A DNA stretch of 64,000 nucleotides from Adiantum capillus-veneris (GCA_014529385.2 CM043959.1:56650753-56714752), one strand, 5' to 3'; shown: positions 11,649 through 21,659, counted from the first letter of the stretch. Numbers and translations are program-made. The notes: a model not told the origin generated them from the sequence alone.

Positions 11649-12487
11649 GGGATGTTTTTGAGGAGGTGTTTGAGTTGAGCGAGGATGAGGATGATGAGTG
11701 GGAATACCCAATGGGCGTGTCAACATGTCAGGGAAAGGAAGTACAAGTGGGAGGAGTGAGCCAAAGGAGCCACCAAGGACCCATAGATACCCCTAATCCG
11801 ACATCAGAAATTCCACCAAATGGGCAAATTCTTCACCACATACATCCAAAGAACAACCATGATGTTGAAAACATGTGTAGAAGCAATGTTTTTGCATCAG
11901 ATAGTCTCAGATTTGAAAATTCAGCTTGTAAACCATATCAGATTTCAATTCCAAGTCCTCCTAGAGAATACTCTGATGTTGCAAAAACCATTATTTTTGC
12001 AAGTTTTCTTGACCTATTGGAGCAAGATGGAAACACAACATCAATGCATGCTTCCACTCACCAAGATAGGACTAAACATCACCAAAAATCAGATCAGGGG
12101 AATCAATCTGAGTGTCCAAAATCAGATCAGGGCAGTCATCCTAAATGTGGAATACTTCATGTTTTAAGTAAGGGAGATGGCATTGATGCTGATATGTTTG
12201 TTGTTGATTCTGAGCAAGTTTTTGATCCAATTTTGAAGCCTGAGACGTACTATGGAAGTGATCCTATGGACCAACATAGAGATTTTCTGATAGGTGGAGT
12301 GGAATTTTCTGATCTAAAAACAATGTCGCAAGTACTTGATTCAAATTCTGATGTGATGCAGCAAACTCCAAGATTTCTTGGAATGCAAAAACAGATTTGT
12401 TTGATTTCAGAGACAAACTCAGATTTTTATGATGTTTTTGGGGAGGAACTTGAGGAAAACTATTGTAGGTTTGCCAAATTTGTGTGA
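11630..12487 (+). CDS. Element C ORF2, unknown acidic protein
   Basis: Open from 11630 in a frame shifted from ORF1. No ATG is near its beginning; the first acidic block FELSEDEDDEWE follows at about 11660. The roughly 280-residue product is hydrophilic, rich in Ser, Asp, Gln and His, and contains a short internal repeat (KSDQGNQSECP / KSDQGSHPKCG). It resembles no family I know. The likely relation is a -1-shifted continuation of ORF1, broken by mutation. No slippery heptamer of the classic type is visible at the overlap (11621-11648), so programmed frameshifting is not supported. Confidence 0.4.
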   Translation, partial: EACQKLRDVFEEVFELSEDEDDEWEYPMGVSTCQGKEVQVGGVSQRSHQGPIDTPNPTSEIPPNGQILHHIHPKNNHDVENMCRSNVFASDSLRFENSACKPYQISIPSPPREYSDVAKTIIFASFLDLLEQDGNTTSMHASTHQDRTKHHQKSDQGNQSECPKSDQGSHPKCGILHVLSKGDGIDADMFVVDSEQVFDPILKPETYYGSDPMDQHRDFLIGGVEFSDLKTMSQVLDSNSDVMQQTPRFLGMQKQICLISETNSDFYDVFGEELEENYCRFAKFV

Positions 12488-13681
12488 GGATGATGCTACT
12501 ACTCTGTTATATCGCTCTGAATCAATTCAGATTAAAGCAAAAGAAGATCAGATTGGTTGTTTTCTGAATCAGCAAATTCAAGAAAGTTGGTTTTTGGAGC
12601 CTAACTCAGATTTTGAAGCAAAGTATCAGTGTTCTAAGATGTTGCAGATGTTGACGACGCATTGCTTCATGGTTGCAAAGAGGTTTTTTCATTTTGAACC
12701 AATTCTAGGTCATTATGAAGTGCAATTTGATTTGTTGTAAGTGTTATTTGCTGCAAATTGGTGGCTAAAGCTGATCATGGAGATGTATCTCAGCTGTATG
12801 AGCTTATTCTCAAAGTTAGAAGTTGCCGATATTCAAAATTTTGGAGTTTTCCACGATCAAACTTCTATGTCTGAAGTGCATATTACTGATTTTCTCAATG
12901 AAGAAGTTGCAAATCAGATTTTGCAAATGCAAGTTGTTGAGGTTGATGACTCAATTATCCATATTTCATATTGTTTAAAACAGAATTTGCAGATTGATGA
13001 TCAGGCAGAAACAATTTTTTCCTTGATTTTGCAAAAGTCACGTGGAAATATAATCAAAGGGATATGAAATTTTGGATCCTTTTCATAAAAAAATTACAGA
13101 GTTTGCTGAACGGAATGATTGATTCCTATGGAAGGAGTTGTTCTATCTCTGATTTACCTAAAATTCTTGATTTTGACGAGTAGGACTTTATTTCAGATTT
13201 GGAGACAATTCTAACTCAATGTTGGAAGAGTTTTGTCTATTTGCAAAGTTTTTATGAAGCAGATATTGCAGATTTTCAGATGGATACAATATTTTCGATG
13301 CAATATCGGAATTCTGAATTTTTTATGCAGATATCAGAATTTGCAGAGATGAAGATGCTCTTGAAGCTGAATTTATTTTCAAGAAGATTCAGTATGATTG
13401 TTGATTATTGGTTTTACAAGTTTATCTTGTATGAGGAGGATTGGATGTGTTTGTATATGATGATGTTGGAGTATTGGCATGTTGCTATATATTGGTGCAC
13501 AAGTAATTCACTTGATCTAGTGAGGTACTGCGCAATACTTTGGGATATCAATGTAAGTTTTTTGGGAATTATTGGGCGGTGTCTAGTTGTTTTGTATGGT
13601 GTATGTTGTGTATCTTGGATTAAGTTCCAGGCACTACACTTTGCATCATATAGGGCTATTAGCACTGATATTTTGGGATAA
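12429..13681 (+). pseudogene. Element C ORF3 remains, unknown
   Basis: Two open blocks in one frame (12429-12740 and 12741-13067, separated by a TAA) and a third block at 13199-13681 in another frame. The translations are rich in Phe, Ile, Gln and Asp with repeated phrases such as 'adiqnF' and 'QILQMQVVEVDDS'. The last block is hydrophobic and rich in Tyr, Trp and Leu. No retroelement domain or host domain is recognised. They may be the decayed 3' part of the ORF2 protein. Confidence 0.3.
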
Positions 13682-13756
13682 GGCATTTGACTCTAATCAA
13701 GGGATGTGTGGATCCGAGTCGGATTTCTGAGAAATCCACCACCGGGACGTGCCATG

Positions 13757-13855
13757 TGTTGACAGGCACATCAGTATGACAATTTAGTGGTCAGACAGTT
13801 GGTCAGTCGGATTCTGGTCAGTCAGATTCTACTCAGTCAGATGTTGCTGCGTCGG
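13757..13855 (+). repeat. Element C 3' LTR, left part
   Basis: Starts TGTTGACAGGCACATCAGTATG, nearly identical to the 5' LTR start. It is cut after GTCGG (13851-13855) by element D, and the remainder resumes at 20523. Confidence 0.9.
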
Positions 13856-13916
13856 TGTTGGACGGGTACGCCGCGACAAACGTCAGCATAGCGAGAACTC
13901 ACCTAACATATAATGT
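13856..13916 (-). repeat. Element D 3' LTR remnant (61 bp)
   Basis: Matches 19460-19520 with three mismatches and stops abruptly. It supplies the stop codon and last residues of the 846-aa ORF. Confidence 0.88.
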
Positions 13917-16423
13917 ATGTTGAACTTCTTTGTCATTTGTCTGGTTGTAGCATGTCCCAAGTGCTTACTATCTTCTGTTGTAGCTGCTTTTTGGTGTTCA
14001 TTGCTAGTTTCTGACTGTGACGCCTTGATTCTTGATTTTAGAAGCTCTGTGTCACTATTTACTTCTTCTAGCACTTGAAGGTCATGCAATGGTGACTTTT
14101 CTTCTTGGAAATGTTTTGAAGCTTGTGTAGCAGGATGTTGAGGTTTACTCTCTTCTTCTGATGCAATGGTCGCCGTGGCCTTTGGTTTCCATTGTTCCAT
14201 GGGTTTTTGTAGCGTCTCTTCTCGAAAATATTCATTCATATCCTGTATTGCTTGTCCTTGGTAGTCAATCTTGGACTCTGTCGTTTTCTGTTCTTCTGTG
14301 CATTGTATGTCTTCAGTTACATCTTCTTTTAGCTTCTCATACTCTTTGATTTGTTCAATCACCAGTGAAGAGTCCACAATAGAAAATTTATTTGGTAGAC
14401 TTTCAGCTTCATCCATTGACTCTATTTGCATGTCTTCCACTTGTGACTTGGCACTAAGAATTTTTGTTACCTCTTCTTGTGTTGGCTCACTATCGTCAGA
14501 ATCTTGGCTTCTTTTGCTCTCGAACCTTGAACTACGAGCTTTATCTTCATCACCTTGTGGATGCTCTGACTTATCCTCACTGAGGTTCCTTAAATGATCT
14601 TGAATCAGCTGATTCAATTGATCTTTTTTGAAAGCCTGATTCTCTATGATAATGTCGTTGACACCCTTGACTTCAAGCAACTGTGTCTTGAGCCTATCTT
14701 TTGTGCTCTGCGACAAAATCTGCTTCTTTTCCGGACATCTTGTTGGGGATTCTTTCTTCCGTTCCCTTGTTGTCACTGTCTGAACTTTGCTTTTGGCTTG
14801 TTGCTTCTTCTTTTCCATGTAGAGCTTTACTGGGCAGTCCTTCACTAAATGACCAATGGCACATTGGTCGCAATATGTTGTTATCTCAACATGTGCGCCC
14901 TTTGGACGAGGCAGCTTCCCATAATACTGCTGATAATGGTTTCCTGTGGTATCTAGATACAGATATGACCTCTTCTTTGCATGCATGAACCTGTAGATTA
15001 CGACTGACTTAGGTGTATCCACTGGCTTTGTCTCTTTATCCTTCATCGTCTTGTCCTTGAGAAGCTGAAAATAGCTTCCATTATTGCTTGCGTACAAGAT
15101 CAAATCACTATCCATGCTTTCTAGCAGTTGTGATGCTAATTCTTCCATCAGTATATGGTCTTTGAAGTGGGGCTTCTGCATGGCCTTAGGGCTATGTTTC
15201 CGAGTTGATTTTGGCGAGTTCTGCATGGAGGGTGAAGATTGAACCGAATATTTGTTTTCCGTTTCCCTTGATGGTGCTTTTGGACAGGGTCCAAGTATGT
15301 GACTTACAGGTTGCCCACAATTGCTAAACCCATCCATATTTTTCACATCGGCTATTTCATAGTGCCTATCGTATTTGTCGACCACAATGACATCTTGACT
15401 TGACCTTCTACATTGGGCATTGTGAATTTCCAGTGGTCTCTCCTCCGGCTGGTCATCTTCCAATGCTTCTTGAAATTCCACTTGGACTCCTGAAAAGGAC
15501 ACTGCTTCTTGTAAAACTGGACTTCTTAATCCCACTCTTGAAGATATAGGGTCTCTTTGTTGAGTTTGAACTCCCACCATCCGAGAGGGTTTCATATCTG
15601 ATGTTGGCATCTGTTCAATGCCTGATGATATGACTTCTTGTGCTCTGTTAAGTAGCTCTTGAGACCGAGCTAGTTCTTTTTGAAGTTGTGCTATCTTCAT
15701 AGGTGATACTTCCGGCATATTCCTTGTTTGTGAAATTTGGTGTGTTTGTGCTTTTTCTTGTGCTGGTGCAGTGCACGAGACTTGTACCGTGTCTTTCCAT
15801 GTTGTGCCTTGTGTTGTGCCACCCATTTGTGCAGTGACAACTGTAGTTGTTAACTCTTCCAAGTGCATAGTTAGAGGTAAACCCATGACGAGATGGTATA
15901 CATTACCACCTTTAGACATGTAGCCTTCTCCTCTCGAGCCAAACGCTTCTGTTGTAAAGTAATGATTGTTTTCTACAGGAACTTCGTGACTTGAGACAGC
16001 CCTGTAGTATCGACCGTCTTCGTCTCCATAGAGGGTACCAATTTTCCGTTTTCCATCTTGTGCGTTGTACAGAAAAATACTTGGAGGATATGCGTAGAGT
16101 TCTGTAAGTTGATCCTTGTACAACATTTCTATCTCATTGTCGATGTATTTTCCGTACCTCATGTAAATTGATCCCAGACAGTCTTCCATGAAATCTCGAT
16201 GTGGGTGTAGTACATTCTTCGCTGTTTCAACTTCCACATATTGAGATGTCCGAGTTTCCTCTGTATCTTTCTTTGTCTTGATGTACAAATTTCGATTGTC
16301 ATCCTCATAGCATGGCAGTCCTTTGTAGTATCCAATCAGATAGATCCGAATTTGCTCTCTTGTAATTTCTGTGGATGTACTTGAAGCTTCTTCCTGACTG
16401 GTCTGATTCCTTTGAGACGCCAT
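13883..16423 (-). CDS. Element D gag-like protein, Tyr-rich repeats and zinc knuckle
   Basis: 846 aa, uninterrupted, starting at ATG 16423. A variant zinc knuckle C518-x2-C521-x3-H525-x4-C530 (CDQCAIGHLVKDC) has the spacing seen in plant Tat/Athila Gag proteins. Short Tyr-rich hairpin-like motifs recur: CYEDDNRNLYIK (about residue 38), LYGDEDGRYYRAV (about 132), VDKYDRHYEIADV (about 350), LYASNNGSYFQLL (about 447) and YLYLDTTGNHYQQY (about 488). One predicted coiled coil lies at about 240-265 (IAQLQKELARSQELLNRAQ). The C-terminal third is acidic and Lys/Glu/Gln-rich. I see no standard retrotransposon-gag core and no protease. The final residues (LGEFSLC) and the stop lie in the 3' LTR remnant, so the natural C-terminus was lost in the deletion. 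It probably acted in particle or RNP assembly (inference). The intact frame suggests a fairly recent copy. Confidence 0.75.
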   Translation of the reverse strand: MASQRNQTSQEEASSTSTEITREQIRIYLIGYYKGLPCYEDDNRNLYIKTKKDTEETRTSQYVEVETAKNVLHPHRDFMEDCLGSIYMRYGKYIDNEIEMLYKDQLTELYAYPPSIFLYNAQDGKRKIGTLYGDEDGRYYRAVSSHEVPVENNHYFTTEAFGSRGEGYMSKGGNVYHLVMGLPLTMHLEELTTTVVTAQMGGTTQGTTWKDTVQVSCTAPAQEKAQTHQISQTRNMPEVSPMKIAQLQKELARSQELLNRAQEVISSGIEQMPTSDMKPSRMVGVQTQQRDPISSRVGLRSPVLQEAVSFSGVQVEFQEALEDDQPEERPLEIHNAQCRRSSQDVIVVDKYDRHYEIADVKNMDGFSNCGQPVSHILGPCPKAPSRETENKYSVQSSPSMQNSPKSTRKHSPKAMQKPHFKDHILMEELASQLLESMDSDLILYASNNGSYFQLLKDKTMKDKETKPVDTPKSVVIYRFMHAKKRSYLYLDTTGNHYQQYYGKLPRPKGAHVEITTYCDQCAIGHLVKDCPVKLYMEKKKQQAKSKVQTVTTRERKKESPTRCPEKKQILSQSTKDRLKTQLLEVKGVNDIIIENQAFKKDQLNQLIQDHLRNLSEDKSEHPQGDEDKARSSRFESKRSQDSDDSEPTQEEVTKILSAKSQVEDMQIESMDEAESLPNKFSIVDSSLVIEQIKEYEKLKEDVTEDIQCTEEQKTTESKIDYQGQAIQDMNEYFREETLQKPMEQWKPKATATIASEEESKPQHPATQASKHFQEEKSPLHDLQVLEEVNSDTELLKSRIKASQSETSNEHQKAATTEDSKHLGHATTRQMTKKFNIHYMLGEFSLC

Positions 16424-19400
16424 TGCTTTCGTCTTGACTCCCTTGTTGTACCTGTTCAGTGATAGCGCTAATTGCTTGCCTTAATGCTAATAAATATTAT
16501 TAGCACCCTTGTGTCGGTCTTTTTCTCTTGAGGTTCTTCAGCTGTTGTGGATGTCTTAATCTCTGAGTTTTCTGAATTGGGCTTTGCTTGCACTGCATGA
16601 ACTTCTTAGCTCCCTTGCTTGCCAAGACTCATACTGCCTTGTCTAGCTGCTTGCTTTTCCTAGAGCTTTTTAGTAGGCCTCGATCTAGTGGAAGCACTAT
16701 GATAAGTTATGCAACTTACCACTATACTGCAACGACTGCTCCCTTTGTAGCGATTCTTGAGTCGAGCTAACCTGTGTTCACTTTAGCACACAATCTACAA
16801 AATTCTATTTAGCTGGCAAACTTTTTCACAATGAATGCAGAAATCCTTGAAGTACCTTTGACGGCCACACTTGTTCCTTGAGCACCTTCCAGCGGGTGAC
16901 CAATGGTTTTTCCAAAAGATAATTTCAATCTGTTAACTTAGCAGTCTTCAAAACCGTGATCGTTTCCTCACAATTCTTTCGAACTATCGGTTTTAGACAC
17001 CCCTGACTTCCGGATGCATTTTGAGGCCTCAAACGATGTTTTTTTCAAAGAGTCTCTCTCAGGCTACGTTTTGATATAAAAACTTTTCCGATCCGATACC
17101 GTTTGTGAAAGTTACGGCCAAAACAATGAAATGCAGTTTAGACTGGTCAAAATGAGTCCAAATTCAATTTTGAAAAAAAAGATTTGGGATCTCTGTGACA
17201 CTGTGAACACTCCTGTATGGTCAAAAGTACAGTTGGACCCTAAAACTGGCCTAGAGACATCCTACGCGTAGGATGTCTATATGCTCAGAATTTAACAAAA
17301 TTTGGTCCAGAGACTCCCCTTAAGTCCAGCAACACAATGGTATGCTCAGATTTTAATTTGGACCTAAAAATGGCCTAGAGACATCCTACGCGTAGGATGT
17401 CTTTTTTTTCAGAATGACTTGAAATTCTCACCCTAGCTTCTCCTTGATGTGTTGATCACAGTGGTGTGCTCATAAGTTGGTTTGGAGTCCTAAATCAAGC
17501 TGAAGACATCCTACGCGTAGGATGTATTTTTGCTCTCTTTCAGCTCAAACTTGCACTGTAGCTTCCCCTTGATGTGCTAAGCTCATTGCTAGTTTTACTT
17601 TTTGATTCTGACACCTATAGGTTGGTCAAATGATCCAGAATCTGTTTCTAAATCCTGATGTCTGTTCTGATGAATTCCTAAGTCAAATCAACTCCAAATT
17701 GGACCAAATTTGGCTAGGAGGCTTGCCTAAGGCTATATGACAGCATGGTATGGTCAAAGTAGAATTTTGGTCTCAAAATCATGCAGGAGACATCCTACGC
17801 GTAGGATGTCTTTTTGCTCAGAATGAACCCAAATTTGAACCACAGATTCTCCTTAAGGTGTTGATCACTGTGGTATGCTCAAAATTAAGTTTGGAGTGCA
17901 AAATCACACATATGACATCTTACGCGTAGGATGTCTTTTTGGCCTGTTTGACCCCAGACTTGACCCAAAGCTTCCCCTTGATGTCAGCAACCCAATGGTA
18001 TGCTTAGATTTTGGTTTGGATTTCAAAAGACCCCAATTTTAGCTGTTCTAGTCTTTTTCAGTCAAAAGTGCTAAAGTCTGCTTAGGACCCCCATTTCTCC
18101 CCCAAATGAGATGAAAACTCTCTCAGTCACTCAATATATCATGCAGATCATGCTCCTGCAGCCATCCTATGGTTTTGGTCTTGGAATAATGCCTTGGCAC
18201 AATTTGGGTAGGATGTTTGGCAATTTTAGTCTATCTGGCCTTATCCTGTCAAGATATGGTCAAGTTCCCCCGTCCGGGTGAAAATAGGGTAAAGCCTACC
18301 TTCTGAACACATTGGTCAACTCAGAATTTCAAAATTTCCACCATATCACCTTGTAGACATCCTACACGTAGGATGTCTTTTTTTCTCAGAATGGACTTCT
18401 GTTTCTACCCAAGGTGCTTCTTGATGCATATAACAAGAATAAGTGATCACAACAAATTTTTGATGTCAAAATTGCTCAGAATCACCACTTTTGGGAAAAT
18501 ATTTCTCTGAAAGAGTAACATGCCCTTAACTCTCAGTCTATATGTCCAAATGATATGAGCTTTGGTGTGTGTGTCCAACACAACATGCAGAATATGGGTA
18601 TGATGCCAAAACTTGATTTTTGCTTCTAGAATCACTCTCTACGCGTAGGATGTCTACTGATGAAATTTGTGGCAGCATTCATCCACAGGCATCCCCAAGT
18701 CTTGAGCACTACTTTTCAAGCATTCCTACCAGTTTTTATGCAAAATTGTGCTCAGAATCTTAAGTTTCTTGTTTTCACGTTTTTGACACTCCGTCTTTGG
18801 TCTTTTGGGTGTCAAGAGTTGGTCAAAACTTTAGTTTCAATGTATACGAAGGGTAAACCCCCACTTCTGAACACACTGGTGACCTCAGTTTTCCCAAATT
18901 CCTTGCCAAAAGTGCCCTGGAGACATCCTACGCGTAGGATGTCTACTGTCTTAAAATGCAAATTTTTTCTGGCAGTAGTACTCCCTATGCTCTGTAGAGC
19001 TCTCAACAATAATCACAGAAAATTTTGGACTTCAAATCAGCTTCCAAACACAATTTACCGTCTTTCCTACTTAGCATTTTCCACTTCTCTGATGAGCCTA
19101 ACAGCAAATAAGACATGCATAAAGTACTCTAGATCAACAATCAAGATATCCTACTTACCCTACTCCTACTCATCATGTGAGATGGTGATTTTGATGTCTC
19201 GGTTGCTTTTGGCCTCACACAGACTCTCAAGTCAACCTACCACCACATCTACCACTCCAACTCCTACCTAATACTACCTAAGACGAAGGATCTAGGCCAG
19301 ACACACACTCCCTAGACTCCCTCTAAGACCAAAAGTGTCCACCACTCTCCGATCCTATCTAAAAGAATGAATATACTCTGGCAAGCCAGAGGGACCTCTA

Positions 19401-19440
19401 TCCTCAAGGACTAGTCTCGGTCACCTACTTAGGGCTCTCG
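16424..19440 (-). other. Element D leader between PBS and gag-like ORF
   Basis: Three kilobases without a convincing coding region; the only sizeable frame (18660-19271, + strand) runs antisense to the element. Similar sentences of sequence recur around each palindrome, for example 'cccttgatgtgttgatcac', 'acaatggtatgctcaga' and 'aaatttgg', so this is a diverged tandem array. The palindromes are listed separately. Confidence 0.7.
17255..18944. repeat. Array of eight dyad-symmetric motifs (CGCG core)
   Basis: A 24-bp perfect inverted repeat, half-site AGACATCCTACG followed by its reverse complement, occurs at 17255-17278, 17379-17402, 17788-17811 and 18921-18944. Near-perfect copies are at 17504-17527 (one end changed), 17914-17935 (one change) and 18355-18378 (core ACGT). 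A copy with a decayed left arm lies at 18632-18655. Start spacings are 124, 125, 284, about 125, about 442, 277 and 289 bp. The core contains ACGCGT. The surrounding unit is also repeated but far more diverged than the palindrome. The function is unknown: it could be a protein-binding operator-like site, an RNA hairpin in the leader, or a recombination or conversion relic. Confidence 0.9.
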
Positions 19441-19458
19441 TCCCTGACAGCGGCGCCA
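19441..19458 (-). other. Element D primer binding site, Asp-tRNA type
   Basis: On the minus strand TGGCGCCGCTGTCAGGGA, the form expected for priming by tRNA-Asp in plant Tat/Athila elements. It lies 1 bp inside the 5' LTR and fixes the orientation as minus. Confidence 0.88.
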
Positions 19459-19459
19459 A

Positions 19460-20522
19460 TGTTGGACGGGTACGCCGGGACGGACGTCAGCATAGCGAGA
19501 ACTCACCTAACATATAATGTCAACTGAGGACGAAGCTCGACCCACAGGCGCGTGAAAGCAAGCAAAGGGTGTCAACCTCTACTCGACCGACTAATGACTA
19601 CTTCCTACAGAGATATCAAATCTACATGCCATCGGTTCTGTGAACGTGAGAGTCTCCTATGATGCTACCGCAAGCCAAAAGCCCATTAGACATTCTAGAA
19701 ATGTTACGAAACTTGACGGATATCCTATCAACACCAATAGGCCACTCTCCCTAAGGTCCGTGACCATAAAAACCTACTCAATACCCTCCGTGCAGAAACG
19801 CGTAGGATGTCTGGCCGGTTTTTGTAGGTCAACGTTTCCAAAAACTAAAGTGCCTAATGTGTAGCTCTACTCGCTCTGATCGCGTGGATATGTTGAAATG
19901 CAAAAACGGACAACAGTTACCGAAACTCCAAAAGTAGCTCGCGGGTGAATCTGCCAAAACACAGACGAACGCACGTGATGTAAGCATCAACGCGTAGCTC
20001 TCCTCGTGGGAAACACACTGCTGCTCTCCGTTTGCGATTCCAACCACCGTAGCCCCTGTAGCACACACACACACACTCTCTCACTCTCTCGCAGTCTCCC
20101 AACGACACAGAAGATCAGATTTATTAGAAGTCTCTTTATAAAGTTTTAGGTTTTGGCTTATATACTAAGCCTTGGAAAACCTAATGTCCGACCAAAATGA
20201 CCTAATTTGTCCCTAGGCTTCTATAGAGCTTAATTACAACACTGTGAGCTGGCTTTGCTCATCCAACAAGCATCTGTGGCCAAAATACAATTGTCGATTT
20301 AAAATATGAAGTTCCCGTAAACATTACAAAAGTGGCCGTAATGGCTCAAAATAATAATAACGGGATATTCGATGATGTCCATGAGCTTGTATCTTCACAT
20401 TACAGCATCCATCTTCGTCTTCATCACTTCATCAGCATCTTTATTTGGAATCTTTAGAGAATCTTTGAGGAATATTTATGGAATCTTTGTGGAAGCGTTG
20501 TTGAAAGATTGACCTTTCAACA
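19460..20522 (-). repeat. Element D 5' LTR
   Basis: 1063 bp with TG...CA ends (on the + strand TGTTGGACGGGTACGCC...CTTTCAACA). Reading on the minus strand there is a TATA-like gtatataagcc near 20155-20165. At 19801-19812 it holds a half-site (CGTAGGATGTCT) of the leader palindrome. A short (AC)n run lies at about 20060-20073. Confidence 0.88.
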
Positions 20523-20892
20523 GTCGCATTCTGGATTACTGCTGAATCAGATATTGCTGAGTTTGATATTATCTGAAGTCGGATTTATACTGAGTCGGAT
20601 TTCTTCTGAGTCGGATTTTTGCTTAGTCAGATATTTGGCCAAGAACTTCTTTTGGGCGGTTACAACTGTTTCGTGTTGGATAATTCATGGGCTTAGAGGA
20701 CGACTTGGAGAGATGATCTCTCGAGCTGTAAGCCTTTCTTGAAGATGAATACGAGTTCTGAGTTTACCCTAATCTCTCCTCCTTGCTCTGTCTGATCTTG
20801 TCTCTGTGTTATTCTACTGAGTCTGATTCTTGTATTAAGCCTTATGAGGACTGTTTAGCTTGTTTTTCTTCATGTGTTGTCGAACCCCAACA
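20523..20892 (+). repeat. Element C 3' LTR, right part
   Basis: Resumes after D and matches 10118-10474 of the 5' LTR, ending CCCCAACA. The first 5 bp (GTCGC) are the target duplication made by D. Confidence 0.9.
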
Positions 20893-21200
20893 CAATGACG
20901 GAGGCAAGCAAAGAAATTATGTGGCTTCACAGATTCTTAGAAGAGCTTGGATTCAAATAAAACAATTGTGTCCTGTACAGTGATAGCCAAAGCGCTATTC
21001 ATCTTGCGAAGAACTCAGCCTTTCATTCAAGGACAAAGCACATTGAGGTGAGATATCACTTCATACACACTCTTTTGGAAGAGGGACAGCTAAAGCTACG
21101 AAAGGTGCAGACAAGTGAAAATCCTGCAGACATGTTTACAAAGGTGGTCAACAAGGAGAAGTTGAGCTTTTGCTCATCTTCAATCGGCATTCAAGGATAA
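20893..21200 (+). pseudogene. Copia-1 RNase H, 3' part of the polyprotein
   Basis: Continues the frame cut at 10008, with the Copia RNase H C-terminal signature: YSDSQSAIHLAKN (about 20979), HSRTKHIEVRYHF (about 21030) and NPADMFTKV (about 21120). It ends at TAA 21198-21200. A frameshift occurs near 20960 (lost base in a run of A). The gap between this and the 5' part is exactly element C plus its CAATG duplication. Confidence 0.88.
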
Positions 21201-21249
21201 GAAGCCAGGATGGAAAGCAGTCACAGGTTTGGTTTGGAGGTTAGTCTCC

Positions 21250-21260
21250 AAGTGGGAGAT
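21250..21260 (+). other. Copia-1 polypurine tract
   Basis: aagtgggagat directly before the 3' LTR start at 21261; this is the usual plant Copia plus-strand primer sequence. Confidence 0.85.
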
Positions 21261-21659
21261 TGTTAAGTATGGAGCCTAATTTACCCCTTGTAATTTTCTG
21301 TGGTAAAAACGCACATTTGTAAGGCCCCCAATATGAGGAGAAGCCATCGTGCGTGAAGGAAAACCACTCACCGGAAATAAAATCACTCGCCGGAAACCAA
21401 AATTTCACGGCCAATCTCGAGCAAAGCTCGAGATTGGATTCATCGGAATATTCCTTTTTGCCGGAATATTATGGTCGGACAGCGGCCGCAAAGTGGTCGG
21501 AAAACGACCGATGGATTGGCCGGTTGGCCGGTAGTCAATGGCCGATGGCCGGTGGTTGGAAGTCAATGGCCGGTGGCCAGTGGCCGAATTCAAAAGCGGA
21601 CTTGTCTTCTCAAGGGTGGCCACACATGGGCAGATTGAAGGGTCCGATTTGGACTTATC
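21261..21659 (+). repeat. Copia-1 3' LTR, left part
   Basis: Matches 5624-6000 of the 5' LTR, including the TGTTAAGTATGGAGCC start. It is interrupted after TTATC (21655-21659) by Copia E, and the rest is at 27371-27746. Confidence 0.92.

Larger units (their letters stand above)
13856..20522 (-). mobile_element. Element D, Tat-like Gypsy with deleted pol
   Basis: Inserted in the 3' LTR of C with target duplication GTCGG (13851-13855) and GTCGC (20523-20527). Read on the minus strand the order is 5' LTR (20522-19460), Asp-type PBS (19458-19441), a 3-kb leader with palindrome repeats, an 846-aa gag-like ORF, then only the last 61 bp of the 3' LTR (13916-13856). Protease, RT, RNase H, integrase and most of the 3' LTR are missing. 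One deletion from the end of gag into the 3' LTR explains this. The LTR end and the gag-like N-terminal region resemble those of element G. Confidence 0.85.
10009..20892 (+). mobile_element. Element C, non-autonomous LTR retroelement with unknown ORFs
   Basis: The 5' LTR starts TGTTGACAGG and the element ends CCCCAACA. The target duplication CAATG is perfect (10004-10008 and 20893-20897), and removing the element rejoins the Copia-1 RNase H reading. Without nested D, C is about 4.2 kb: two LTRs of about 466 bp and about 3.3 kb of internal DNA. I see no protease, RT or integrase. The ORFs at 11316-13681 include one with a zinc knuckle. It resembles non-autonomous classes such as TR-GAG or LARD, but the cargo is not recognised. 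Confidence 0.88.

Noticed and set aside
17255-18944. CRISPR-like array
   Set aside because: The palindromes recur at irregular spacing of 124 to 442 bp inside a retrotransposon leader in plant-type DNA; the intervening sequence is itself a diverged repeat, not unique spacers.
18660-19271. 203-aa + strand frame in the D leader
   Set aside because: It runs antisense to the element, spans a palindrome and part of the repeat unit, and has no recognisable domain.
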